From Branchiostoma floridae (lineage: Eukaryota; Chordata; Leptocardii; Amphioxiformes; Branchiostomatidae): a DNA stretch of 64,000 nt. The notes below the pieces were generated by a model. It worked only from the letters and a program-made list of their open reading frames with translations, searched no databases and was not told the origin of the DNA. This document shows positions 1 to 12,121 of this stretch, piece by piece. Location: positions 4,843,809-4,907,808 of the forward strand of contig NC_049988.1 of assembly GCF_000003815.2 (NCBI RefSeq), given 5' to 3'. The position numbers were made by a program, and so were the translations under genes. Each line of letters starts with the position of its first letter. Within the stretch, counting starts at the first letter, position 1.

Positions 1-588
1 ATTCTGCGACATTCAAATCGTATGGCTTTATATGGCTAAAGTGCGAAACTTAGACTAAAATAATGTTGTATTCCACCGTTAGAAATACACATTCTAATGG
101 GAAAGACAGATTGATGTATAATGATAGAACTGTTGTAAGTTGACGTTTTATTGTCATGTAGCAGTTAATCACCAATTTTAAGCAACAAAATTTTTTTAAC
201 GAATTACATGACATTGTGTTATATTTTAGTGCAGTATTTGTTTTAGACGTCTGTTTCAGTCCGAGTTGTATGGATTTGTTAAACAGTGCAATTCACTTTT
301 CATTCAGGTAAAAACACATACAGTGTACTGTAAAAACGTTGTGTTATATTTAATATTTCATATATTCAAACTTAAAGTTTTAGTAACAACTAGTATGCAA
401 AGACAGTTACATGCATTCAAACTACCTGCACCCACAAAAAGCTACAGTCTCATTTACACGGTTTACAGTATGAAAGTACTATCATTAACGTCTTTAAAAT
501 CAAACCATTTCAAACATAAGCGCCAAAATGGCGGTCAGCACCTACCGAACTCCTCCTGATGATAGACTATGTATATTTTGCGATAATA
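1..588. other. AT-rich stretch, nothing recognised
   Basis: Contains only short ORFs without family features; I see no gene or element boundary. Confidence 0.5.
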
Positions 589-829
589 CCCCCTTTCCAC
601 TAGGACGGCGCTCTCGCCGCGCTCTCTCTGCGACCTAAGATTTGACATATCGCTCAACGAATTGTATCGAAAAGAAACGAATCTTGTTACACTTTGTGCG
701 TTTTGTTGTCTTCTCAATCACACTTTTACGTTTTGTATGATATACCCAGTGTGAAAGTGAAGGTTACATATATCATATGTAGGTCGCAGTGAGAGCGCAG
801 CGCGATCGCCGTCCTAGTGGAAAGGGGGC
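589..829. mobile_element. Inverted-repeat MITE, family CCCCCTTTCCACTAG (copy 1)
   Basis: Ends are inverted: CCCCCTTTCCACTAGGACGG at the left and CCGTCCTAGTGGAAAGGGGG at the right. No coding capacity. Related copies at 14640-14866 and 21366-21505. Confidence 0.85.
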
Positions 830-1552
830 CTAAGAGTCTCATGCATGTAGAAAACGATAAAACAATGGAGATAATGAATATGCGCACCTAATGAAGGAAG
901 ATCTGTTCAAATACCTCATGTCATCATCTAACTACGATATACTGGAAAAACTCTGTAAGTTCGTGCTTTTACAAGAGAGAAGAAGCATATAAACTGTAGT
1001 ATACGTATAGCTTTGGGTTACTTCCTTATTATTAATTAGTACCACACTGACTCCATTTAATACCAATGGGGCATGAATATGCAATAAACTTCATTGTCAT
1101 TGTCATATATTGAAATAGAAATCAAGAGAAAACAGAAAGTTTTCAGCATTGACATTGACCTTGAATTTTGCGAGTAGTCTACGCTGCTCATAAAAAAGCC
1201 ATTTTCAATCTCCCTTCGGGTGTTTGGTAGGAGCATCCCATTAAGTGGTTATATTAGAGGTCTTAACCTTAAGGAAGAACGTTACTACAAAACACGTAAA
1301 AGGGCCATGCGGCGGTTAGGAGGTTAATAGAACGAAGATTGCAAAACAGATTCGGATGAAAGTCATCGAGATATCCTCCCTCTGTTTCTAGTTTGTTTCC
1401 GTGTAGTTTATGACCTTCACATCCACAATGTTTCGATGCATCTTATATGACAATTTCTTTATTATTATTTTTATACACTTTGACATACATGACAGACGTA
1501 GTTCTGACACAATCAAGTGGAATGCCCCTTTAACTCACATTAGCGCCACCAC
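830..1552. other. Non-coding stretch with a possible LINE tail
   Basis: Mostly featureless. The AATAAACTTCATTGTCATTG phrase near 1083 resembles the repetitive 3' tail of a non-LTR retroelement, but there is no adjacent coding remnant. Confidence 0.3.
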
Positions 1553-1582
1553 TATCCCTCTGTCTCTGTCTATGTCTGTCTG

Positions 1583-1615
<33 letters not shown>

Positions 1616-1720
1616 GTATATAGCACTGACGCACTCAAGTTAACTCATATTAGCGCCACTACTCTCTCTGTCTCTCTCTGTCTGTCTCTCTCTCTCTGTC
1701 TCTCTCTACGCACTCAAGTT
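1553..1720. repeat. TC/TA microsatellite cluster
   Basis: Runs of TCTCTC, TGTC and TATATA interspersed with two copies of the phrase AACTCACATTAGCGCCACCACT / AACTCATATTAGCGCCACTACT; a further copy with a TC/TG run lies at 2029-2123. Confidence 0.85.
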
Positions 1721-1753
1721 ATTAACTCATCCGAAAATAGTTTCATCAGGTTG

Positions 1754-2028
1754 GTAGAATATAGGATAAAGGAGAATTATTTGTACACAACCGGTGGGTT
1801 CTTACATAGCTTACGTTTCGATGTCTCTCAGACACCTTCGTCAGAGCTTCTAACTGGAGTTCTGCNNNNNNNNNNNNNNNNNNNNNNNNNNNNNNNNNNN
1901 NNNNNNNNNNNNNNNNNNNNNNNNNNNNNNNNNNNNNNNNNNNNNNNNNNNNNNNNNNNNNNNNNTCGAAACGTAAGCTATGTAAGTACCCACTGGTTGT
2001 GTACAAAGAATTCTCCTTTATCCTTTAT
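1754..2028. mobile_element. Inverted-repeat element with hammerhead-like motif, interrupted by an N gap
   Basis: The left arm (about 1761-1820: AGGATAAAGGAGAATT... to ACGTTTCGA) is the reverse complement of the right arm (about 1966-2026). Inside the left arm, on the minus strand, is CTGACGAAGGTGTC...GACATCGAAACG. 100 N at 1866-1965 occupy the centre. Confidence 0.7.
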
Positions 2029-2425
2029 TAACTCATATTAGCGCCACCACTCTCTGTCTGTCTCTGTCTGTCTCTGTCTGTCTGTCTGTCTCTTAGTCTC
2101 TCTCTCTCTCTCTCTCTCTCTCTGGTTGCTATTTCATAATGATAAAATGATATAAAATATGATAAACGGACAATGGAATTTTTTTCTCATTTATTTGGTT
2201 TAGCACTGCGGGATTCAAATGCTTTCTTTAGAATAAAAAATCTGCTAATCATAGATTTTGTGTAGGGGTATGGTGATAATTTATATTAAATATATAAGAT
2301 ATATATGCAATTCAACCTTCTATATGATGTAAAAATGAATATATATGGCTACACCAGCTGTAAAACAATATCATATTTGCATTATATTTGCAGAGTGTTT
2401 TTATGGTTAGGAATTTTATTTTGTA

Positions 2426-3244
2426 CAGTCAAACCTGTCTATAGCGGCCACTCAAGGGACTGGTCAAAATTGGTCACTATAGAGAGGTGGCCGCTATAAA
2501 GAATATGCTAATTAATTGACCAAAAGCAATAAGTTTCACATGGTTTTAGTACCCACTGATCTTTATTCACATAAATTGACATAATACAGTACTGTACATG
2601 TACTGCAATGATTTTACACTATATGTATAAAGAAAACAAAAGCTATAAAAAGTTTTAAATGTTCTACAGTTGATATTGTCTGAAGAGACCGGTATCGTCA
2701 TATCTCATTTTAGACTTATCTCTTAATAAATGTAAGAATAAAATCCACCATAGAATAAAATCCACCATAGTCTGAAGTTCATATCATTTTGTCTTTGAAA
2801 CAATTTATTTAGAAAGTTTTTGTGATGTAAATTAACCTAAGCGATAGTGTATTAAAACGTAACTTTAACACAATTTACCTCCGTTAATATTGGTGTCGTC
2901 TATTGACCTTAAATGACCTCGTTTGTCAGCGGGTATGGGTAGCGCCAGTTTGCGAACTTTTGTTTTGAAAATAAGTCAAAGAGGTTTTAAATGCGGCGAA
3001 GGATGACGATACGGCTGATGTATATGGCCAAACGCGTGCCGAAACATAGATCAGCGGTCCGCGTGGCCGAAATCGGCAGTGTTTTTGTACCTGCAGGACC
3101 GGAAATCGTATGGCCGTGGCCGCGTTGGACAGGTGGCCGCTAAGCCTATTTCTTAATCATTACGAATCCAAGGGACCGACAAAAAGTGGCCACTATGGGC
3201 AGGTGGCCGGTATGCAAAGGTGCCCGCTAATACAGGTTTGACTG
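2426..3244. mobile_element. Tc1/mariner-type (pogo/Tigger-like) non-autonomous element
   Basis: Ends CAGTCAAACCTGT and ACAGGTTTGACTG, flanked by TA on both sides. The inverted similarity extends some 80 bases inward with repeated GGTGGCCGCTA/GTGGCCACTAT motifs. No transposase ORF. TA target and CAGT terminus suggest the pogo/Tigger type (inference). Confidence 0.75.
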
Positions 3245-3476
3245 TATATTGTTTGTCTTCTTACTTCTTAATTTTATGTCCTATAATAGTAAGAAAGTAT
3301 AGCGACGCTAGCAGTTTTTTATCTTTATTTTTTTACCGTATTCAGGTCTATTTTTTGGCTATGGCCTATATCCGAATCGCTGTACTGTGTAATGTATACA
3401 CCTATTTAATGAATTCAAGGAAGGCTCTTGGCTTTTTTACTAATGGATTTCTAAGCACTTAAGTGAGATCACTTTA

Positions 3477-3899
3477 GTGTGGCGTGATCGGCAGCGCTTT
3501 GGTCTCAGGCCCAAGAGGTCCTGGGTTCGAAACCTGCCATGTCACCGATCGATCTTGTGCCCTTGGGAAAGGCACTTTATACGTTTTTCCTTACCTCATT
3601 GAGGTATGCGTACCTAGCTCTAGGTAGGCCGTAGAATAGGACGTTAAATGGAGGTCCCGCCATACAAAAAGAGTAGGGGACCCTACCGGTGTGAGCGGAT
3701 CAAACCATTCCAGCCAAATGGGGTAGGGATTTTCCCGAGCAGCCTCGTAACCCCTGCTTAGCCTGTTGAGTCAGTTAGTCGAACTTACTGAAGCTCGATG
3801 TTTCTGACTTAGGGAGAAGAGATGCTGCCAAAGTTAGCTTAGTTCAGTGCCTAGAAGTGGTCAATGGCCTTGTACTGAGCAAACTCGTTAAAAAAAAAT
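3477..3899 (+). repeat. tRNA-derived SINE, near full length
   Basis: tRNA-like head with A box (TGGCGTGATCGG) and B box (GGTTCGAAACC), body (GGGAAAGGCACTTTA, GAGTACCTAGC-like, GGACGTTAAATGGAGGTCCCG), 3' part ending GAGCAAACTCGTT and poly(A). Body segments recur at 10385, 10811, 18840, 23590 and 46100 and, reversed, at 22495-22815. Confidence 0.85.
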
Positions 3900-3908
3900 A
3901 TTTATGTC

Positions 3909-4296
3909 ATCCTCACACTCAGGGTTGACAATCACGGCAAAGCCTATGATATCACCCCTGATAACTCAGCCACAGTATTCGGTTATTAGGGGTGCCTTGC
4001 TTATGAATATTAATGAGCTTACCCTTATATGGGCAGTCAGCCGTTGGGGATCGGGCGTCGGCATGGTGAGCAAACAAAGCCATGGTAATACGTAACATGA
4101 TTGGCTGATAGCTTCCCAGCGGCCATTGCGGGACAGCTTTAGCCTGTTGAAAGCTCTCTCATCGCCTGTTCTCTGATTGGCTGGCAGCTGGTTTGTGGCG
4201 ACGCCCCCGGTACCTATATATTAACCTCAGGCAAGCAGAGGTGAAAACAGATGGAGTCCCTCTGACGACTCTGTTTCGCCTTTGCGTAGGAGAATG
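3909..4296. mobile_element. hAT-like MITE, CATCCTC...GAGAATG family, copy 1
   Basis: About 388 bp, nearly identical to 16429-16816 (I count about four substitutions). Flanked by TATTTATGT on both sides. The right end TTTGCGTAGGAGAATG is the inverted form of the CATTCTCCTACGCA end of the copies at 27487 and 36887. The 8-9 bp target duplications point to hAT. Confidence 0.82.
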
Positions 4297-4918
4297 TATT
4301 TATGTATGATACACGTTTCCAGTTGCATATTTCCTTTGGTTATTTCATTCCAGGAAACAGTCCAATGTAGTTCTCGAAAGAGGACCAACGTAAGGTTGAT
4401 TGACCGATCCCGACTGTCAATTACAATCGAACGAAGATGACATGGCAATTAATGGTTCGACCAATAACCGTATGACAATTAGTCGTTCGACAAATGAGAG
4501 AGTTTTTGAATCAATGTCAAATTTATATTATTACGGACATTTCTCGATGACTTTGTTACTTATGACTGATTGGTTACATTTATTATTACAATGTACATCA
4601 CTTTTGGCGACAAAGCCCCAAATTTACTTTAGACCTCTAGGGTGAATTACCAGGCCTTGTGCGCAGATAGAATGATATTTATAGCAATAGCAACAAAGGC
4701 GTAGAAAATCGATATTGGCCTCTACAAACTGCCGTAATTTTCCCACGGGAAGCTTCTTACCAAAGGTAGTGTAAGATAGTCTGAAAGCATTGTGCGGCCG
4801 CATACATAAGGGGAAGTGAACTAGTAGTCACTTTGTCTAGGACAGTTGTGGAAGGAGTGAGGAAAGTTGTGAAAAGTGCCTATCCAACGAGGACACAACG
4901 TCTAACAACACACACAGC
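4297..4918. other. Non-coding stretch
   Basis: Small ORFs only. GGGTTCGACC-like phrases and a CGGCCGCATACATAAGGGGAA phrase (repeated at 5171-5190 as GCGGCCGTATACGTAAGGGGAA) are the only structure seen. Confidence 0.4.
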
Positions 4919-5065
4919 GAGCGAGAGAGAGCGAGAGAGAGAGAGAGAGAGAGACAGAGAGAGAGACAGAGACAGACAGAAAGAGACAGAGAGACAGAGA
5001 CAAAGATACAGATACAGAGAGAGAGACAGAGAGAGACAGAGAGAGATACACAGAGAGAGGGAGAG
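4919..5065. repeat. GA/GACA microsatellite
   Basis: About 147 bases of GAGA, GACAGA and GATACA units. It generates long Arg/Glu-rich or Ser/Leu-rich ORFs that are not genes. Confidence 0.95.
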
Positions 5066-5796
5066 TGTCATTTTATCATTAAAACAGAAAATGACAGGTC
5101 AACGGAAAAGGAAAGGGTAGAAACGTAGCAGATCTACGTACTTAGCATTTGTAGCCAAAAGGCATTCTGCGGCCGTATACGTAAGGGGAACTTGGGAACA
5201 TTTGAAGTGCACGTATAGCAACGGGATCATGACTCGAGTTTAATTTGTATGTTAAGTATTATATGGTCGGAGGATGCCAAAATCTGTTTGCTAAATTAGA
5301 GAGTCACGTGTTAGAAAATCTGAAAACTTTGATCAGACATGATATGATCATGAAAACGACAGTCGAAAGTTGTGACTTAGACCAAGTTGTTGACTTTGAA
5401 ATTTTAGTTTAGATCATATCATTTTCTCATGATGAATTTAGTTGTTATTTTCTCAACTTCTCTCCTACGTAACTTCAGTGGAACTCTAGTAGGGTGATGA
5501 AATGCAGGGATCATACGCTCGAAAACACGAGGCACTCAGGCAAATGGCACATGTACAAACACACGAGTTTGTTATGACTACTAAAACACAACAACGACAA
5601 CAGTTTCTAAGCATAGGGAGCTCAACAAAGCCATAAAGGGGAAACATTTTGACTTTACAATGTGCTTGAGAACGCTGGTTTATCTACTCTAATAGCATTT
5701 GCGTCAATGGTATTAGATTTCTAGCGGAAATGGTGCCTTGAATGTATCGCTTGTGTGTTAACGTTTTTTTATCTTGTCATATAGTAAAAGAAGATA

Positions 5797-6374
5797 CGAG
5801 GGGCATTCAATAAGTAATGCCCCTGACCCACTGCCAGTTGTCTGATCTAGATGAAATGTTGCATGTGTAATGAGTCATATCTCTATGGGTTATGTTGCAA
5901 AAAACAGCTCTGAACTAATTCTGGTTACTGATTTACTGGTGTTTGAACTGAGTCAGGTGCGAAATGGACCAGGTGTGAAATGGAGCAAGTTGAGTGTCGC
6001 GCAGTGATCCGGTTTTTGTATTTGAAAGGACGCACACCAAAAGGGACTTTTGATGAAATGAAAAAAACTTATGGTGATGATGCCCCATCATATGACCTTG
6101 TAAAACGCTGGCATCCTGAATTCAAACAAGGCCGGAAGTCTGTGGAAACAGCTCCCAGACCTGGTCGTCCCTCTTCTGCCATTGATGAGGCATCTGTCGG
6201 AGGACCAACCTGGGATGTCCTACAAGAACGGTGTCCAGAGCTACATCAAATGATGGGAGAAATGCATAACTCTGGGTGGTTCCTATGTAGAGAAAGACTA
6301 ATAACTGTGCCAAGTTTCATTAATCTCCTGCTATGGGAAATGGGTCAGGGACATTACTTATTGAATGCCCCTCG
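5797..6374. mobile_element. Internally deleted mariner element
   Basis: TIRs CGAGGGGCATTCAATAAG...CTTATTGAATGCCCCTCG, flanked by TA on both sides. At 578 bp it is under half the size of a complete mariner, and it retains both ends of the transposase reading frame with the middle missing. Confidence 0.9.
5980..6292 (+). pseudogene. mariner transposase remnant
   Basis: The N-terminal DNA-binding part is intact to about codon 73: AVIRFLYLKGRTPKGTFDEM, DDAPSYDLVKRWHPEF and TAPRPGRPSSAIDE (the GRPS linker of mariners). The catalytic domain is deleted. The last piece (about 6221-6292) is in another frame with an internal stop: WEKCITLGGSYVEKD, the usual mariner C-terminus. No active enzyme is possible. 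Confidence 0.9.
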
Positions 6375-6819
6375 TAATGTTGTGGAACAAACAGGTAGCA
6401 GAGGGGTAAGATATACAACTTATGAAACCATTTGTTGTTTTTTAACTCCTTTTTCAGCTATACGTTTAATCCGCTTATACCAACTTTTACGGAGAGATGA
6501 CAGGAAAAGCATTACAGTACGTGTAACGGTAGTAGTCATGAATGAAAGAAACTTGTAAATTTTAGCATAAAATTTCATCTGTGTTGATAAATTGCATTGT
6601 GGGAAAACTAAACTTTACGTAACCAGCACCAAGTTTGATTGGGACTTACCCCAAATTCAAAACTTGTCAATTCTTAATGTACTCAAAATTGCAGAGCAAA
6701 ATGAAGATTTGCGACTCTATACTAATCTAAGAATCGGAATCTGTAATATTTTGAACATGTTGAGATATGTAGCTAAACTAATTTCAGGAAAATGGAGGTG
6801 TTCCTGTATGTGTATGTGT

Positions 6820-6984
<165 letters not shown>

Positions 6985-7025
6985 TGACTCTCTCTCCCTT
7001 CCTCCTCTCTCTTTTTCTCTCTCTG

Positions 7026-7970
7026 TATGTACGATGTACGTAATTATGTTCTTGTCCATGCATGTTTGTTCATTATTGTGTTTCCAAATATTTGTAATCA
7101 GAATGACTCAAGAGCAAAGCAATGTGTGGGTTTTCGTATTCACAATGTTGCTATACTCTGGGACTTGGGAAGATTGTCACTTATATATTCCATATGTTTC
7201 TACCGTGTTCTTGCAACTACCTTCGGGGCATGAAGTTGCAAGTAAACTTTTATTATAGATACATATGGCGATACCTTAATCACAAAATGTACCCGCATGT
7301 CAATTTCGACAACTTATCAATTATAGAATCTTCATAATGATAAGTGATTTCATCTCCTTACGTGATCAAGAAAGTATAAAGTATATGCGTTTTTCACATT
7401 CTCTTGAATTTTGTTATCATTATTTCGCAATGCTGGAAATGGTCGTATTTTGTCATATACATCTTTAAGAGATAAAAAATATTGACAAATGTCAACTGTT
7501 GCACCCAATCTTACGCTGAAGAACATAGTTGAAAAGTTCTAATTTTGAAGCCAAGGCATATCTTATTCCCGAGGTACTGCCATCAGTCATGGAAATCACT
7601 TAATTAGTATCTACCACCAGTTAATCACTTTTGGGTGTAAAGTTAAAATCAAAAGTATCTGATGTCTAAATGAACGATATATATTTTGTACAGTTGCACG
7701 TAGTATCATTTTCAGAACATCTGTCGGTAGTTATGGATTTTGCAGACGCGAGTCATTCACTTTGCGTGGTGATACAAACGTACCAAAAAGTTCACTTTCT
7801 CTTAAATATGAAGACAAACTTTGTAAACTGCTTTTATTTTCTTCATGGTGAATTGGACAAAAACTGACTAAGGCTCTAACCAAGACCCACACGTGGGCTT
7901 CTAAAATGCTGTTGTTAGCTGTTAGCTTAAACCTTATAGCTTATAGTTTTTCCTATTCTCTATTTCTTTC
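7026..7970. other. Non-coding stretch, nothing recognised
   Basis: AT-rich; only short ORFs on both strands. No element boundaries seen. Confidence 0.45.
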
Positions 7971-8099
7971 TTTATTCAGGAATAAGACAATACACTGTGA
8001 GCACTAGGCAGCATGGCTGGTATCGTGGCCACAGACATATAAATATACAATACAATACAAGATGAACATGTATATGCAGTAGTAGAATAAAATAGTTGT

Positions 8100-8545
8100 T
8101 GCAATAAAAGCAGGTAAAGCTAACACTTATGCCTGACCAGCTAAAATTTACTAGACAGTGGCACGGCTGGAAGAGAATCTTTTGGTAGATATCATGTACA
8201 CACACAGTGCTTCTGAAAGCTGTCTATTGATGACAGGGTCATGGTCAGGTGAGCCGTGGAGCAGTAGTGAAACAGTAGGCCGTTGTCGTACAAGGCATTC
8301 AACAGTGGTGGTGAGTTTGCTACGCTGCTCAGAGTACAGGGGGCAATGTAGTAGGTAGTGTTGGACTGTTTCAGAAGAGGCCCCACAGACACATTGTTTG
8401 CTCTTGATGTTCATTTTGTGCAAGGTACTGTTCAGTTGACACCAACCCATGCGTAGCCTGGTAGCTTGGATGTTGCTCTGCCTTGGGCCGAGTCGTCGGT
8501 AAGTTTGGTGGTGCCTTGTGGTGAACAGGTGCTTTTTGCTCACTC
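8100..8545 (-). pseudogene. Non-LTR retrotransposon ORF2 C-terminal fragment
   Basis: 130 codons read RLRMGWCQLNSTLHKMNIK, then CVCGASSETVQHYLLHCPLY and the SEQR region. The C.CG...ETV.H.L..CP.Y..R pattern is the zinc-binding C-terminus downstream of LINE reverse transcriptases (Jockey/CR1-like). The 5' part is absent. Confidence 0.8.
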
Positions 8546-9098
8546 TCTTAAAATCAGCGAGGCTAGGGGCGTCTCTGGCGTCTCTATTTCATGTACTAGA
8601 AACAGTTTAAAGTTTGATAGTTACCCGTACTGTGGTTACCACCTTGTATATGGACATGTTTTGATTTTGCGATGCGATGGATTTGCACATGTACAATCAC
8701 TTTCATCTTCAAGGGAAGATTTAAAAATAAATGTTTATTGAAAATGTAAGATTAGAATGTAAAATGTATACGGCTGTTCTTGTCTTATATTTACAGCCCA
8801 TGCTTGACACAGTTGTGCATTGTATAACACAACAGGGGACTGGTCCTCTAATACCGATTTTATTTATCGTTCGCTGTGGGGAACCATTACAATTTAAAAG
8901 CTACAAAGGGAATGCCCTTAATTTTTAAGAACAATGGCGGGCATAACAGACAAAAAAGATGCGACCAGATACTTGCTTATGCAATCCTGATTAGATTATG
9001 TGGATGACATACACGGGGTACACTGAAACTAATGCAAGCGTTCGTAAATAACTTCATCATGTTGGCAATTATTCATGTAGCAAGTATTTTTTTTATTA
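8546..9098. other. Non-coding stretch
   Basis: Short ORFs only. A T-run and poly-pyrimidine precede the next inverted repeat. Confidence 0.4.
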
Positions 9099-9353
9099 GG
9101 CACAACCAATGAGTACTTACTTCCAACGTTTCGGTGTCTGTCAGACACCATCATCAGGGTTAGTTAGCGCCAGTCATGAACAGAGACGAGGGGGGATACA
9201 AACTGAGCCATGTTTGGGACGGCATTCTTGCTGCTGCAGCGCCACCTACATCGGCTATAAGTAGTAGCGAGAATCGTATTCAGCCGTTCTAACCCTGATG
9301 ATGGTGTCTGATAGCCATAAAAGACGTTGGAACTAAGTGCTCCTTGGTTGTGC
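9099..9353. mobile_element. Inverted-repeat element with hammerhead-like arms
   Basis: AGGCACAACCAATGAGTACTTA at the left is inverted imperfectly at the right (TAAGTGCTCCTTGGTTGTGCCT). Each arm carries the motif: left, minus strand, CTGATGATGGTGTCTGACAGACACCGAAACG; right, plus strand, CTGATGATGGTGTCTGATAGCCATAAAAGACG (decayed). Confidence 0.75.
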
Positions 9354-10384
9354 CTAAAGAACCTTGCTATAAGATGCCAGAGTGCAAAGAATGAAAGTCT
9401 AGGAAACTTGGTTATAATATACGGCGTCAAATCCCTTATGCTGATTGGTTGAATTGCTGCGCTGTTATTGAAGTGGTTTCCTTTCAGCCAATCGAATCAA
9501 GCAAACTATTAACTCAATGTCCAACATTCCCCTGAAGAACCTTGGGACCTTAGGTCCTGTTGATTAAATTATATGGTTGACATCTGGACACATCAATTTT
9601 CGTAAAGTTCCAACAAGACTTTGAAATGCTTTTGCCCAAATTGCAAATGGTGTAAAAGCAGTTGGAAAATCAAGAATTATACACAATACATTGCAACAAA
9701 AACAAATTTTTGTTTAACCTGAGAAACCTGGCTATCTTGATTCGATCATATAGATGGCATCTTCGTATGTATTAATTTTTGTCCGTTTCTAAAACAACTT
9801 TAAGCTTTGAAATGCTTTCAAGCAAACTGAAAAATCGCATAAAGGAGTTGCAAAGTTAGAAATGATATGTCATAAATTGCACAAAAAAAGTTTCTGTGTA
9901 GAACCACGTTAACATAGCCAATGCTGATGCAATTATAGGGGGACATCTATGAGCAACAAATTTCAACAACTTTGAAATGCTTTCAGCCAAATTGTAAACC
10001 ATTTTAAGTAGTTGTAAGATTATCAGTCATTTATCACAAATTGCCCAAAAACTATATTCAACTGTGGAATTATGATATCTCAGACAAATTATATGAAATA
10101 CATCAGCGCAAGCATTAACTTTTGTCCATTCCAACAAAACTTTGAAACGAACTTGTAAATCGTATAAAGCAATTTTTGTCAACTTGCAACGAAAAATGTG
10201 TAATGTATTTACCAAACTATAAATTGTGTAAGGAAGTTCCATAACAAGAAACCATTCGGCATGAATTGTGATGAATTACATATCTTTATCTCTGTAAGAC
10301 CTCGGGACTTTAGGCCATGTTGATTTGATGATATACAGGACATCCGGAATCATCAATTTTTATCGATTTCCAACAAAACTTGGC

Positions 10385-10722
10385 TCAGAACCGAGAGGTC
10401 TCGAGTTCAAATCCTCCGTGTCACCGATCTTGTGCCCCTGGGAAAGTCATTTTACACGGCTTTCCTCACTTTGCCTAGGTGAAAATGAGTACCTAGCTTC
10501 GGTTGGGGCCGTCCCTCAGATAGGAAGATAAATGGAGGCCCCGTGTTTGGGGAGAGCCACACCCCATGCACGTTAAAGAACCCACCACACTTGCGATGGT
10601 GCGGTGTGCGATAATGCAAATCCTTTAATTCCGTCTAGAATCGATGATTCTCTACAAATCACCCGGACTCCAGAAAGAATAGTGACATATCAGTCACTAA
10701 TGGAGATCTGTATGAAACCAAA
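10385..10722 (+). repeat. tRNA-derived SINE, 5'-truncated
   Basis: Begins inside the tRNA-like head (AACCGAGAGGTCTCGAGTTCAAATCC), followed by the common body (CCCCTGGGAAAG, GTGAAAATGAGTACCTAGCTTCGG, AAATGGAGGCCCCGTG, CCCATGCACGTTAAAGAACCC). Confidence 0.85.
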
Positions 10723-10810
10723 CCAAATGCTTTCGACCAAATTATTAATCATATGAAGAAGTTTTACGTCTAGCCATCATAATCCATAAGTTGCATCAGT
10801 ACATTAATTT

Positions 10811-11290
10811 GTGAGATCGTCTGGCGCAGCGGCGGGATTTGTGCCTCGTGACCGAGAGGTGGCGAGTTCGAATCCCGCTGCGTGTCACCGATCTTGTACC
10901 CTTGGGAAAGGCACTTTACACGGATTTCCTCACTATACTCAGGTGAAAAATGAGTACCTAGCTTCGGCTAGGGCCGTCCCTCGGATAGGACGTTAAATGG
11001 AGGTCCCGTGTATGGGGAGAGTCACACCCCATGCACGTTAAAGAACCCCCACACGTGCGATGGTGCGGTGTGAGATGGAACAAACCCTTCTGTCTGGAGT
11101 TGGTGATTCACTTCAAATCACCCGGTTGGAGGCCTGGCGAACCTCCATACCGTATTAGCCAGCGAAAGGGTATATCACCCCGTAAGGGGCGGTGTAACCC
11201 CGCCGCGTGTAGACATGTGCGAACATGTGCACATGTGTGTATGGCGGCTTTGAAAAGGTGTTCTTAACACCTGTTTCGCCATACCCTCCA
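10811..11290 (+). repeat. tRNA-derived SINE with intact head
   Basis: A box TCTGGCGCAGCGG and B box GAGTTCGAATCCC are well preserved, followed by the same body to about 11130, then GC-rich DNA with palindromic AACATGTGCACATGT and AGGTGTTCTTAACACCT. Confidence 0.85.
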
Positions 11291-11450
11291 AATGGAGAAT
11301 CCTAATAAATAAATATGAATATCTACATCTTTGCATGAACGTAATCTTTGTTGATTCATTCGGTGACATCCGGATCCGCAAGAATCAAATTTCATCCATT
11401 TCCAAGAAAACTTTGACATGCTTTCGACCAAATTATAAATAAGAAAGAAA

Positions 11451-11995
11451 GAAAGAAAGATTGTCGTCATTCCTGATATTCTCATGTTTAAAAACAACAA
11501 ACATTTGATCTGTCATAATATATAAGCAGAAATGCTGAGGTTCTGCCGCAATTTTCATAAAAGTGCGATTTTTTATGACTGAAATGTAAGCACATTTTGA
11601 CACAATTTTGTTTAATACGCTCGCATCAGTTTTAGAGTTCCCAGAAGACGCCATCCATATAATCAATTCAACATGGCCTACAGCGTACGGTCGCTGCTTG
11701 TGCCATAATACCCTGAAGGTGTATTTGTACCGTGAACTGTGTCTTTCACTCCCTCTAATACACGTTGTTAATCATCGCGAAACCACTCCCCGAAACGGAG
11801 AAAGGCGGATGACACGTTTCATGCTTAGCGGCCTGGATGTAACGCGTGGTATAATAATCACGTGTCTCCAGACCAATAGTGCTTACGCCATGACTAATGT
11901 AGCCAACCAACCACGCAGCTTTTATTTGAATTCTAACCGTCGCTTCGTCTCTGCCAATCGCCTACAGGTAGTTGATACGCAGCTCCGCTCGGAGT
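11451..11995. other. Non-coding stretch upstream of CRHR exon 1
   Basis: GAAA-run at 11442-11460. The phrase ACGCTCGCATCAGTTTTAGA (11617) is shared with 34935 in intron 5. No promoter element can be identified with confidence. Confidence 0.4.
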
Positions 11996-12121
11996 AGGGT
12001 CCGCCTGAGAAGCTATCTTTGTGGCGCTGGTGGCCGCCTGTGGAATCTAGTTCCGGGAGGAAAAGACACGGCGAAAACAACAGCAACGATGGGAAGCAAA
12101 ATCGCACTGGGAATTCTACTG
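11996..12121 (+). CDS. CRHR: CRHR-like exon 1 (5'UTR and signal peptide start)
   Basis: The ATG at 12089-12091 lies in a good initiation context (A at -3, G at +4) and begins [11 protein letters not shown], ending in phase 0 at a GTAAGT donor at 12122. Joined to exon 2 it forms a continuous hydrophobic signal peptide, which is why I chose this start. The preceding G/C-richer stretch is presumed 5'UTR; its true start is unknown. Confidence 0.8.

Larger units (their letters stand above)
9536..11450. repeat. Degenerate tandem array, unit about 180 bp, broken by SINEs
   Basis: The phrase CTTTGAAATGCTTTC recurs at about 9620, 9806, 9970, 10140, 10728 and 11412, with companions ACATCTGGACACATCAATTTT and GCATTAACTTTTGTCC. 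Strongly diverged. SINE insertions occupy about 10385-10725 and 10805-11290. Related phrases reappear in receptor intron 5 (34508, 34935). Confidence 0.7.

Noticed and set aside
4833-5120. Long Arg/Glu-rich and Ser/Leu-rich ORFs
   Set aside because: Produced entirely by a GA/GACA microsatellite; no splice sites or domain.
9127-9157. Calling these motifs confirmed hammerhead ribozymes
   Set aside because: There is an extra base between the CUGANGA box and stem II, and I could not verify stems I and III; kept only as a hammerhead-like motif.
10811-10890. A functional tRNA gene
   Set aside because: A and B boxes are present, but the sequence runs directly into the SINE body shared with other loci, and no proper acceptor stem or anticodon arm can be folded. 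The same applies to 3477, 46098 and 19560-19640.
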